From Treponema sp. (lineage in GTDB: Bacteria > Spirochaetota > Spirochaetia > Treponematales > Breznakiellaceae): a DNA stretch of 15,791 bases. The stretch spans positions 1-15,791 of the forward strand of contig JAISPH010000160.1 in NCBI GenBank assembly GCA_031275035.1, given 5' to 3'. Position numbers and translations under genes: made by a program. The stretch's first letter is position 1. Every line of letters begins with the position of its first letter. Shown here piece after piece: positions 7,055 through 13,644 of this stretch. The notes below the pieces were generated by a model. The model had not been told where the DNA came from. It was given only the letters and a program-made list of their open reading frames with translations, and did not search any database.

Positions 7055-7935
7055 AGCCGCGCCGCATTAAACCCGGGCGGACCGTCCTGCTGATAATCCT
7101 GCTCCTCCTTTGGATCCCCGGCTTCGGCATGGACTGGCCCTCCCAAGATGCGGAGCTCCTCAGCAACTTCGGCTGGATCAACGGAAATCGGCCCATCATG
7201 GGGGTTTCCTTTGCCTCCCGGGGCCCCGTCCACGCCGCAGCGGCGGGGGAACTGCTCTTTGCCCACAGCCAAACCAATACCGCCTGCCGGATGCCCTCTC
7301 CCCTGGGTTCCTGGGTCGCCCTGGATCACGGGGACTGGCTGATTGGCATCTACAGCAGGTTCGAAGACAAGGAGGAAGCCGCATACCCGGCCATTGTTGA
7401 AAAGGACGGGATCATCGCATCCTCCGGCCGGTCGGGCTGGACCGGAGAGGACGGCTTTTACTTTTCCTTCTTCGACCGGAAGGAACGGCGCTGGGTGAAT
7501 CCTTCCCTGTTTATTACCCCCCTGTCCGATTCAAGGCCCCCGGCGATCCAGGGGGTACAGCTTAAAAACAGCGGCGGCCGCATCATAAATCCCGCTTTGA
7601 CGCGGAGCATGAGCCAGGGCCGCTATGCGGTTTCGGTACAGGTAAGCGATACCCGGCTGGATCCGGGGGAGAATCCCCTGGCCCCCCACCGTATAGCCTG
7701 TTCGGTCAACGGCATCGAAATCGGGGGGCTCAGCTTTGAAACCTTCGCCGCCCGGGACGGCTCCCTGATGGTAAACCGGAACGGCTTGGTAACGGCGGAG
7801 CAGATCTACGCCCCGGCCCCCTTTTTTGAAATCGGCGAGGTCTGGTTTAACCGGGGACAGGTAAATCTGGAAATAATCGCCTACGACATCAGCGGAAACG
7901 TGCGGAACGCCGGCTACCGTCTGCAGATAGAATAG
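7051..7935 (+). CDS. Exported degenerate M23 (LytM-like) domain protein
   Basis: A 294-residue protein with a basic N-terminus (KPRRIKPGR) and a hydrophobic segment at about 11-27, hence exported or anchored. Residues about 35-155 follow the M23 peptidase pattern: FGWINGNRPIMGVSFASRGPVHAAAAGELLFA, the strand GSWVALDHGDWLIGIYSRFE, then GIIASSGRSGWTGEDGFYFSFF. All usual zinc positions are altered: the HxGID segment lacks His and has Ser for Asp, and the final HLH segment reads FYFSF. Endopeptidase activity is therefore unlikely, and a role as a scaffold or amidase activator, as for EnvC/NlpD-type LytM proteins, is more plausible (inference). The C-terminal 120 residues are beta-rich and Ig-like. 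The ATG overlaps the upstream stop, and the next gene begins 2 nt after this one. Confidence 0.72.
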   Translation: MKPRRIKPGRTVLLIILLLLWIPGFGMDWPSQDAELLSNFGWINGNRPIMGVSFASRGPVHAAAAGELLFAHSQTNTACRMPSPLGSWVALDHGDWLIGIYSRFEDKEEAAYPAIVEKDGIIASSGRSGWTGEDGFYFSFFDRKERRWVNPSLFITPLSDSRPPAIQGVQLKNSGGRIINPALTRSMSQGRYAVSVQVSDTRLDPGENPLAPHRIACSVNGIEIGGLSFETFAARDGSLMVNRNGLVTAEQIYAPAPFFEIGEVWFNRGQVNLEIIAYDISGNVRNAGYRLQIE

Positions 7936-7937
7936 CC

Positions 7938-8876
7938 ATGGAAAAAAGAGCCGTCAAAACCTGGTCCACCCCGGTAACCGGCGAAATAAAGGTCCCCGTC
8001 CCCTGCGCCCTCTGCGGAAACGGCGTCAGGGATGAAGGCGCCATCCATGACGGCGTCTTTGAAGCGTACCTTTCCTGCGGGGGCTTTTCCTATGTCCGCT
8101 GCCGGAACTGCGGCCTGGTCCAGATGAACCCCCAGCCCGTCCCGGAGGAAGTACGCCGGCGCTACCGGGAAGGCCACGGAGACGACTATCTCTCCTACGA
8201 ACGGGCCAATGAAGCTTCGTTCCTGCGCCTCCAGAAACTGTCCCTCGCCGGCGCCGGTTTCTACCGGCTGGAACAAACCCTTCTGCCCGTCCCGTCGGGA
8301 ACGGAGCGGCCCCGGATCCTGGACATAGGCTGCGCCACCGGGGCGCTGCTGGAAACGCTGCGGGAGCGGGGCTGGGAGGTCCGGGGAATTGAAATCTCCG
8401 GCCCTCAGGCGGAGTACGCCCGCCGGGTCCGGGGCCTTGAGGTCCTGGAACTTCCCCTGGAGGAAAGCCGCCTTCCGGACCGCTTTTTCCAGGCGGTCCT
8501 GGCGTCCCACCTTATCGAGCACCTCAACAACCCCGCCTCGTTTGTCCGGGAGGCGGGACGGGTACTGGCGCCGGGGGGCCGCTTTTATGTAAGCACCCCG
8601 AACATTGCGGGATTCCAGGCCCGGCTCTTCCGGGAACGCTGGCGTTCGGCCATCTTCGATCACCTCTACCTCTTCTCGGTACGGACCCTTTCGGAACTGC
8701 TCCGTTCCGCGGGCTTTATCATAGAGAAGGTTCGGACCTGGGGGGGCCTGGCCGCGGGAACAGCCCCGGCGCCGGTCAAACGCCTGGCCGACCGGGCCGC
8801 CAAACGTTTCGGTTTCGGGGACGTAATGCTGCTGCGGGCCCGGAAACCCCGGGAGTCTGCCGCGCCCCCCGCGTAA
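7938..8876 (+). CDS. Class I SAM-dependent methyltransferase with N-terminal zinc-ribbon-like motif
   Basis: A 312-residue protein. The N-terminus carries paired cysteines, CALC (23/26) and CRNC (55/58), of the kind found before the methyltransferase fold in some sugar and small-molecule methyltransferases. The SAM-binding motif I is ILDIGCATG (residues 127-135), the acidic end of strand 2 is GIEIS, and the later motifs are ASHLIEHLNNP and VLAPGGRFYVSTPN. The substrate is unknown; lipid, sugar or small-molecule targets are all possible. The start lies 2 nt after the upstream stop, with no clear Shine-Dalgarno, so coupling is expected. The last eight codons (ESAAPPA and the stop) lie inside a dispersed repeat (8851-8924), so the native C-terminus has apparently been replaced or extended. 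Confidence 0.85.
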   Translation: MEKRAVKTWSTPVTGEIKVPVPCALCGNGVRDEGAIHDGVFEAYLSCGGFSYVRCRNCGLVQMNPQPVPEEVRRRYREGHGDDYLSYERANEASFLRLQKLSLAGAGFYRLEQTLLPVPSGTERPRILDIGCATGALLETLRERGWEVRGIEISGPQAEYARRVRGLEVLELPLEESRLPDRFFQAVLASHLIEHLNNPASFVREAGRVLAPGGRFYVSTPNIAGFQARLFRERWRSAIFDHLYLFSVRTLSELLRSAGFIIEKVRTWGGLAAGTAPAPVKRLADRAAKRFGFGDVMLLRARKPRESAAPPA

Positions 8877-8924
8877 AACCCCCAAAAACCGCCTGAGGGG
8901 CGGTTTTTTACCCCGCAAACTCCC
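8851..8924. repeat. Dispersed nested-palindrome repeat family A, copy 1
   Basis: The outer arms GGGAGTCTGC (8851-8860) and GCAAACTCCC (8915-8924) pair 9/10. A middle pair, GTAAAA/TTTTAC, and an inner stem, AAAAACCGCC/GGCGGTTTTT, are nested inside. Read on the minus strand, the element matches 10152-10224 on the plus strand along most of its length, so the two copies are inverted relative to each other. It covers the 3' end of the methyltransferase gene. Confidence 0.75.
8884..8909 (+). terminator. Rho-independent terminator after the methyltransferase gene
   Basis: A 10-bp perfect stem (AAAAACCGCC / GGCGGTTTTT) with a 5-nt loop is followed by a run of six T. It lies 7 nt after the stop codon and is the core of repeat family A, so the repeat provides the terminator of the three-gene operon. 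Confidence 0.85.
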
Positions 8925-8935
8925 AAGGCCCCCGG

Positions 8936-9043
8936 AGGCTCCGGCTTTTGCTTCGTCCGCCATGGCTTTTAACCCATACGTCCCTCCGGGCCGTTTGCCG
9001 GAAGGTATGTGATTCATGGGCGCTGCCTCGCCCGGCGGCGTCC
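8936..9043. repeat. Dispersed hairpin repeat family B, copy 1
   Basis: The core from CATACGTCCC (8975) to GGCGGCGTCC (9043) matches the reverse complement of 13784-13850 with about six differences and one indel over nearly 70 bp. The left flank GGCTCCGGCTTTT also matches, but here a 21-bp stretch that repeats GGCTTTT is inserted. The core can fold with CCTCC and GGCCGTTTGCC-type arms inside CATA/TATG ends. Confidence 0.75.
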
Positions 9044-9080
9044 GCCGGCATGGGCGGAGCATTGGCTGGAACAGGCGGCC

Positions 9081-9109
9081 TTGCCGGGAGCCCCCTTTCC
9101 CGGTACACT
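9081..9109 (+). promoter_or_regulatory. Leaderless-type promoter of the HAD phosphatase gene
   Basis: TTGCCG (9081-9086) and TACACT (9104-9109) are 17 bp apart, and only TGCCCC separates the -10 from the ATG at 9116. Transcription is predicted to start at the A of the start codon. No Shine-Dalgarno is present at a usable distance. Confidence 0.6.
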
Positions 9110-9115
9110 TGCCCC

Positions 9116-9784
9116 ATGAAAGTCCAATTCCGCTGCGTCATTTTCGATCTGGACGGCACCCTGGTGGATACTATCGCCGACATTGCCGGGGCCATGAACG
9201 GCGCCCTGGCGGCCCATGCCTTTCCCGTCCTTGACGAGGAGGATTTTACCGAAAAGGTCGGCTGGGGCATACGGAAACTTGCCTGGCTGGCCCTGCCGGA
9301 CGCCGCCCGGGACGACAAGACCGTGGAGGCCGTGGCCTCCGATGCGCTGCGGCTCTATACCAGGCGGCCGGTGGTCCATTCCCGGCCCTATCCGGGGATT
9401 CCCGAACTGACGGCGGAATTAAAACGGCGGAACATAAAGACCGCGGTCCTTACCAACAAACCGGACCCGGTGGCAAAACTGGTGGTGGCAAACCTCTTCC
9501 CCCCGGGAAGCTTCGATCTTGTCTCGGGGGATCTTCCCGGCCGTCCCCGGAAGCCCGATCCCGCCGTTACCTGGGAGATACTGATGACGCTGGACGCTAC
9601 CCCCCGGGAAACTATTTTTATCGGGGATTCCGAGGTGGACATCGAAACCGCCCGGGCCGCTTCCTGCCATGCCCTGGGGGTAAGCTGGGGGTTCCGTTCC
9701 CCGGAGATCCTGCGGCAGGCCGGGGCGGACCGGATCATCGGCAGCCCCGGAGAGCTTTTGGAGCTTATTGACCTGCCCGTTTAG
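9116..9784 (+). CDS. HAD-superfamily phosphatase, phosphoglycolate phosphatase-like
   Basis: A 222-residue cytoplasmic HAD hydrolase of the Gph/PGP type, which removes phosphate from 2-phosphoglycolate or related small phosphoesters. Motif I is FDLDGTLVDT with nucleophile Asp11 and acid Asp13, followed by the helical cap (residues about 16-80). Motif II is VLTNKP, motif III the Lys in RKPDP, and motif IV FIGDSEVDIETARAA. All catalytic residues are intact. The frame is open upstream to 8948, but that stretch is translation of repeat family B. The ATG at 9116 is supported by the MKVQFRCVIFDLDG start typical of the family and by the promoter placed exactly upstream. The true substrate cannot be told from sequence, because this subfamily also includes pyrophosphatases and sugar-phosphate phosphatases. 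Confidence 0.88.
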   Translation: MKVQFRCVIFDLDGTLVDTIADIAGAMNGALAAHAFPVLDEEDFTEKVGWGIRKLAWLALPDAARDDKTVEAVASDALRLYTRRPVVHSRPYPGIPELTAELKRRNIKTAVLTNKPDPVAKLVVANLFPPGSFDLVSGDLPGRPRKPDPAVTWEILMTLDATPRETIFIGDSEVDIETARAASCHALGVSWGFRSPEILRQAGADRIIGSPGELLELIDLPV

Positions 9785-9793
9785 TGGTATACT
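9765..9793 (+). promoter_or_regulatory. Leaderless-type promoter of the TrpR-like gene
   Basis: TTATTG (9765-9770) and TATACT (9788-9793) are 17 bp apart, and TTTGCC separates the -10 from the ATG at 9800. The -35 lies inside the end of the HAD coding region. There is no Shine-Dalgarno, so a leaderless transcript beginning at the ATG is predicted. Confidence 0.65.
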
Positions 9794-9799
9794 TTTGCC

Positions 9800-10093
9800 A
9801 TGGATAGAAACGATCCCCGGGTTGCCTCAAACCTGGAAGAACTGTCCCGTACCATCGCCAAGGCCGATGACGGGGAACTGATCGAATCCTTTCTCCGCTC
9901 CCTCCTGACGCCGGCGGAGATTGTGGACATCGCCGTCCGCTGGGCCCTGGTTAAGGCGCTGGAACAAAAAGTTCCCCAGCGGAAAATAGCCAGGGATCTG
10001 GGATTGTCCCTCTGCAGGATAACCAGGGGCTCCCGGGAGCTGAAAAAGGAGAACTCCGCCTTTCTGCGTATGCTTGCCCTCTCCCGGTCCTAG
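9800..10093 (+). CDS. TrpR/YerC-family helix-turn-helix regulator
   Basis: A 97-residue all-helical protein with the TrpR-family layout: an N-terminal helical arm, then LLTPAEIVDIAVRWALVKAL, then the DNA-binding helix-turn-helix KVPQRKIARDLGLSLCRITRGSREL. The ITRGS(R/N)xLK signature is the hallmark of the Trp repressor recognition region. E. coli TrpR binds L-tryptophan and represses trp genes, whereas YerC-type relatives have less certain ligands. No trp genes lie in this window, so target and ligand are open. It begins 15 nt after the HAD gene but has its own leaderless-type promoter. A loose hairpin overlaps the stop codon. Confidence 0.85.
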   Translation: MDRNDPRVASNLEELSRTIAKADDGELIESFLRSLLTPAEIVDIAVRWALVKALEQKVPQRKIARDLGLSLCRITRGSRELKKENSAFLRMLALSRS

Positions 10094-10122
10094 CGGCCCG
10101 CCCCGCGGTTACCGGGGCCGCT
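10092..10122. other. Hairpin overlapping the stop of the TrpR-like gene
   Basis: AGCGGCCC (10092-10099) pairs perfectly with GGGCCGCT (10115-10122) over a 15-nt loop. It is followed by the small inverted repeat GGACT-AA-AGTCC. There is no U-tract, so it may act as a 3' stabiliser or as part of repeat-derived sequence. Confidence 0.4.
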
Positions 10123-10151
10123 TGGGACTAAAGTCCGGGGGTTTGTTCCGC

Positions 10152-10224
10152 GGGAGTCTGCAGGGTAAGAAACCGCCCCTCGGGCGGTTTTCCGGGATTT
10201 TACCCGCGAAGCGCAGCCGACTCC
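10152..10224. repeat. Dispersed nested-palindrome repeat family A, copy 2
   Basis: It begins GGGAGTCTGC and ends GACTCC. Inside are GTAAGA/TTTTAC and the inner stem AAACCGCCC/GGGCGGTTT (10170-10190, loop CTC). It matches copy 1 read on the other strand. Here it fills the space between the convergent TrpR-like and Gate-domain genes, where the inner stem could act as a weak terminator with only four T. Confidence 0.7.
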
Positions 10225-10269
10225 GGGCCGGGCCGTTTCCGCCGGCGCGCGCGTGCCCGGACGCCGCGC

Positions 10270-11244
10270 CTAGGGCATAATCTTCACCTGGAAGGATCGG
10301 CGGATCCAGGCCCGGCGGGCCCGTTCCAGCCATACCGCAATAAAGGCCGCCGCCAGCCGGGGCAGGACCGCCCAGACCAGGGGCACTCCCAGGGTAGTAA
10401 CAAAGAGCAGGGTATACTCGACATGGGAATGGCTTATCCCCGCATGGTGGTTGAAGAGATCCGCCTCACGCCGGGAAACCGCGCCGGAACGGACCTGTTC
10501 TATCAGAATCGCCGAGCCGTACACTATCCCCGCCACATAAGCGACAATCCAGGAATAGCCCGTATTAAAGGGAAGGCCGAAAATCTTCAGAAGGGGGGTA
10601 AAGATCCGCGCAAGAAACCGCATGACGCCGAATTCATCCATCAGCTTTTGGACGAACATCAGGGCAAAAACGATACAGATGATCCTGACGATAAGCCGTC
10701 CCGAATCCCGGGCCCAGTTTTTAATTATCCCCGGCAGGGTTCCCAGGTTGAGCCCCAGGGGCGGGGGGAAAACCGGCCCCGCCCCGGCTGTGCCGGTTCC
10801 CACCGCCGGGGGCAGGATAAAGCGCAGGATCCAGGCGGCCAGGAAGGCAAAGAAGAGCCGCAGCAGAACCATCTTGAACAGGGAAGAGCCGGTCTTCTTC
10901 ATCACCGTACATTCGACAAAAAAGTTATGGGCGATGAGGCACATAACGGCCAGGATAACCACCTCCCTGCCGGAAAGGCGCAGGGTCTGCATGACCGCAA
11001 TGGCGGAATAGATGTTGAGGAACACCGCGCTGAGGAAAGCCAGGGCCGCCGCTCCGGGAAGCCCGAGAAAATGCATAAAGGGGTCCAGAAAACGGGCCAC
11101 GTAGTGCAGAAGGCCCGAATTTTCCAGAATAAGCATGGCCAGGGAAACGGGGATCATGACGTACAGCAGAAAAACAATGGTGGACAGGGCGGGCCTGACC
11201 GTACTGTGAGCCGCCTGTCCGAGCCGCTGGAAAAATGACGCCAT
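10270..11244 (-). CDS. Gate-domain (nucleoside recognition) integral membrane protein
   Basis: A 324-residue polytopic membrane protein. Two similar halves each carry a Gate/nucleoside-recognition type segment: LLHYVARFLDPFMHFLGLPGAAALAFLSAVFLN near residues 48-80, and FGVMRFLARIFTPLLKIFGLP near 205-225. A hydrophilic proline/glycine-rich linker (AVGTGTAGAGPVFPPP) lies between them. The Gate domain is shared by nucleoside transporters, SpmA/SpmB and FeoB, but the transported ligand is unknown here. The ATG at 11244 was chosen because the open frame upstream holds low-complexity arginine-rich sequence, and because a TTGACA-N17-CTTAAT promoter ends exactly 6 nt before it. It is divergent from the DUF4954 gene. 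Confidence 0.82.
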   Translation of the reverse strand: MASFFQRLGQAAHSTVRPALSTIVFLLYVMIPVSLAMLILENSGLLHYVARFLDPFMHFLGLPGAAALAFLSAVFLNIYSAIAVMQTLRLSGREVVILAVMCLIAHNFFVECTVMKKTGSSLFKMVLLRLFFAFLAAWILRFILPPAVGTGTAGAGPVFPPPLGLNLGTLPGIIKNWARDSGRLIVRIICIVFALMFVQKLMDEFGVMRFLARIFTPLLKIFGLPFNTGYSWIVAYVAGIVYGSAILIEQVRSGAVSRREADLFNHHAGISHSHVEYTLLFVTTLGVPLVWAVLPRLAAAFIAVWLERARRAWIRRSFQVKIMP

Positions 11245-11250
11245 GGAGCT

Positions 11251-11279
11251 ATTAAGCGGGGAATCATAAACAATGTCAA
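11251..11279 (-). promoter_or_regulatory. Leaderless-type promoter of the Gate-domain gene
   Basis: On the minus strand a perfect TTGACA (11274-11279) is 17 bp from CTTAAT (11251-11256), and AGCTCC (6 nt) separates the -10 from the ATG at 11244. No Shine-Dalgarno is present. It is the best -35 among the leaderless-type promoters here. Confidence 0.65.
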
Positions 11280-11330
11280 TGCCTGGCCGGCATGGATACC
11301 GGCGGCATCCGTGCCGGCGGCCGCGTCGTA

Positions 11331-11359
11331 TTGTCAATCCCCGGTTCCCCTGATAGGCT
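11331..11359 (+). promoter_or_regulatory. Leaderless-type promoter of the DUF4954 gene
   Basis: TTGTCA (11331-11336) and TAGGCT (11354-11359) are 17 bp apart. Seven nt (TGGAACG) lie between the -10 and the ATG at 11367. A GGAA is present but only 2 nt from the ATG, too close for a normal ribosome binding site. Its -10 is weaker than the others. Confidence 0.5.
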
Positions 11360-11366
11360 TGGAACG

Positions 11367-13586
11367 ATGAAAGACGTGTTTGTCCTCTCCCCGGATGAGT
11401 ATGGCCGGCATTTTATACCTCCCCAATACCTGCCGCCGGGCAGGGACGAATACTGGCTCAGGAACCGGCAGAGCGGATCCCGGCCCTGGCGGAAGCTCCG
11501 GGACGGCGAAAGGGCGGCGCTGCTTAAAAACAATAATTACTGCGCCTGCTGGGATGACTTTCTGGTCTGCGATCCCTTCGATCCCGCCCTGATCAGCAAC
11601 TCCCGTTTTTACGGCCTTGTCAGGCTGGGGGAACTGCGGAATGTCCTCCTTGCCCATCATGATTTCCGCATCCCCGCGGGCATAAGGAACAGCGCCATCA
11701 TCTCCTGCGACATAGGCCGGGATACCGCCGTGCAGGACTGCGCCTGTATCTCCCATTATATCATCGGGGACCGGGTCATCCTCTCCCGCATCGACGAAAT
11801 GCAGACCACGAACCACGCCAAATTCGGCAACGGGATAATCAAGGAGGGGGAAGAGGAGGATCTGCGGATCTGGATTGACGTGATGAACGAGGCCGGGGGC
11901 CGCTCCATCCTTCCCTTTGCGGAGATGATTCCCGCCGACGCCTTTCTCTGGGCCTGCTACCGGGACGATGCGGCCCTGACCGGGGCCCTCAAGGCCGCCA
12001 CCCAAAAAAGCTGCGAAAACCGCCGCGGCGTCTACGGCGCCGTCGGATCGGGCTCCGTCATCAAGAGCTGCAGAATCATAAAGGACGTAACCGTCGGCGA
12101 AGGGGCCTATATCAAGGGCGCCAATAAGCTGAAAAACCTGACCATCCTCTCTTCGGAGGAAGAATCAAGCCAAATCGGGGAAGGGGTTGAGCTGGTCAAC
12201 GGTATCGTAGGGTACGGCTGCCATATTTTCTACGGATCCAAGGCGGTACGCTTTGTCATGGGCCGGAACGCCAACCTGAAATACGGGGCCCGGCTGATCC
12301 ATTCGGTGCTGGGGGACAACTCCACGGTTTCATGCTGCGAAATTCTCAACAACCTGATATTCCCGGTCCACGAACAGCACCACAACAATTCATTCCTCAT
12401 TGCGGCCATGATCCAGGGCCTGTCCAACATGGCCGCGGGAGCCACCATCGGGAGCAACCACAACAGCCGGGCCAACGACGGAGAGATCCGGGCGGGCCGG
12501 GGTTTCTGGCCGGGGCTTGCGGTAACCCTGAAGCACTCCAGCCGCTTTGCCGGCTATGTCCTTATCGCCAAGGGGGACTATCCCTACGAGCTGAACATCA
12601 CCCTGCCCTTCTCCCTGGTAAACAACAATACCTTCAAGAACAGGCTTGAGGTGATGCCCGCCTATTTTTGGATGTACAACCTCTATGCCCTGGAACGGAA
12701 CGCATGGAAGGCGCTTAACCGGGACCGCCGGAAGCATCCGGTCCAGTTTATCGAAACCGCCTATCTTGCGCCGGATACGGCGGAGGAAATAATCGCCGCC
12801 CTTACCCTGATGGAGTCCCTGATGAACGAAGCGGGGATGAAGATGGAAGCCCCGGGTTCCGAGGCGCCCTCCCCTTCCCCGGAGATGGAAGATCCCGAGT
12901 ATGAGTATACCCCCGCCGCGGAGGAGGAGCTGTCCGCGCCGTCCCTGGAACGGCACCGGCGGGGGGCGGTGATCATCAAACCCCGCCGGGCCCGGGCCGC
13001 CTACCGGGAGATGCTCCGCTTCTATGCCATGAAGACCCTCGCCGCGTACCTGGAGGCCCGGCCCGCCTTGAATTTCAGCGGCCTTAAAGAAACCTTTGCC
13101 CCCGGCGGCGTGGCGGCGGAACGGGTCAGCCAATGGGTAAACCTGGGGGGGCAGATTGCTCCCGCCTTCAGGGTTGACGCCCTGAGGCAGGCGATCCGGG
13201 AGGGGGCCGCCGCCACCTGGGAAGCCATCCACGGCGCCTACCGGGAGATGCAGGAACACTACCCCGAAGACAAGGCCGCCCACGCCTGGTCGGTCCTGCT
13301 CTGGCTCAGGAAGGGGGAGGCGCCGGCGGCCCCGGATCTGCCCGCCTTTCAGGGGGAGCTGCGGAAAGTCCTGGAAATCCAGCGCTGGGTTACGGACCAG
13401 GTGTACGTCAGCAGGGCCAAGGATTTTCACGATCCGTTCCGGGCCATAACCTACCGCAGCAAAGAGGAGATGGATCAGGTTGCGGGAAGGGCGGAGGAAA
13501 ATTTCTTTATCAAGTACAGCCGGGAACAGCTTAAACAATTTGAAGAAACCTGCAAGACCGTGGCTGGACAGATTATACGGGAATGA
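11367..13586 (+). CDS. DUF4954 family protein with left-handed beta-helix repeats
   Basis: A 739-residue protein matching the DUF4954 family known from spirochaetes and Bacteroidetes. Residues about 105-405 contain hexapeptide-like repeats of the LpxA/GlmU left-handed beta-helix type, for example SAIISCDIGRDTAVQDCACI, VIKSCRIIKDVTVGEGAYIK and SQIGEGVELVNGIVGYGCHI. Conserved blocks such as TIGSNHNSRANDGEI and FSLVNNNTFKNRLEVMPAYF follow, reminiscent of nucleotidyl- or acyltransferase active regions. Residues about 492-530 form an acidic, proline-rich linker, and the rest is helical. The reaction is unknown. Sugar-nucleotide or acyl transfer is the usual job of such helices, but this is inference. 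The ATG at 11367 is supported by its promoter; the open frame upstream is probably non-coding. Confidence 0.82.
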   Translation: MKDVFVLSPDEYGRHFIPPQYLPPGRDEYWLRNRQSGSRPWRKLRDGERAALLKNNNYCACWDDFLVCDPFDPALISNSRFYGLVRLGELRNVLLAHHDFRIPAGIRNSAIISCDIGRDTAVQDCACISHYIIGDRVILSRIDEMQTTNHAKFGNGIIKEGEEEDLRIWIDVMNEAGGRSILPFAEMIPADAFLWACYRDDAALTGALKAATQKSCENRRGVYGAVGSGSVIKSCRIIKDVTVGEGAYIKGANKLKNLTILSSEEESSQIGEGVELVNGIVGYGCHIFYGSKAVRFVMGRNANLKYGARLIHSVLGDNSTVSCCEILNNLIFPVHEQHHNNSFLIAAMIQGLSNMAAGATIGSNHNSRANDGEIRAGRGFWPGLAVTLKHSSRFAGYVLIAKGDYPYELNITLPFSLVNNNTFKNRLEVMPAYFWMYNLYALERNAWKALNRDRRKHPVQFIETAYLAPDTAEEIIAALTLMESLMNEAGMKMEAPGSEAPSPSPEMEDPEYEYTPAAEEELSAPSLERHRRGAVIIKPRRARAAYREMLRFYAMKTLAAYLEARPALNFSGLKETFAPGGVAAERVSQWVNLGGQIAPAFRVDALRQAIREGAAATWEAIHGAYREMQEHYPEDKAAHAWSVLLWLRKGEAPAAPDLPAFQGELRKVLEIQRWVTDQVYVSRAKDFHDPFRAITYRSKEEMDQVAGRAEENFFIKYSREQLKQFEETCKTVAGQIIRE

Positions 13587-13592
13587 GCCTTA

Positions 13593-13641
13593 ATAGAGTT
13601 GTTCAGAAACTTCAGTTTCTGAACAACAACCGCTTAAAAAC
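13593..13641. repeat. Dispersed repeat family C, copy 2
   Basis: It matches 216-279 in its first 27 and last 14 bases. In this copy the inner part forms a perfect hairpin: 13-bp arms 13598-13610 and 13615-13627 around a TTCA loop. It starts 7 nt after the DUF4954 stop codon. Confidence 0.65.
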
Positions 13642-13644
13642 AAC

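Noticed and set aside
7914..9062. 382-codon minus-strand open frame
   Set aside because: It lies antisense to the methyltransferase and across two repeats. GC-rich third positions keep the antisense frame open, and no protein family is recognisable.
8948..9115. N-terminal extension of the HAD phosphatase
   Set aside because: The 56 extra codons translate repeat family B. The family start MKVQFRCVIFDLDG and the promoter both point to 9116.
11292..11366. N-terminal extension of the DUF4954 protein
   Set aside because: The 25 extra residues are low-complexity and overlap the promoter. The start at 11367 fits the promoter geometry.
12390..13538. Long minus-strand open frame inside the DUF4954 gene
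   Set aside because: The plus-strand protein has clear beta-helix repeats and conserved blocks. The antisense frame is glycine/proline-rich without any motif.
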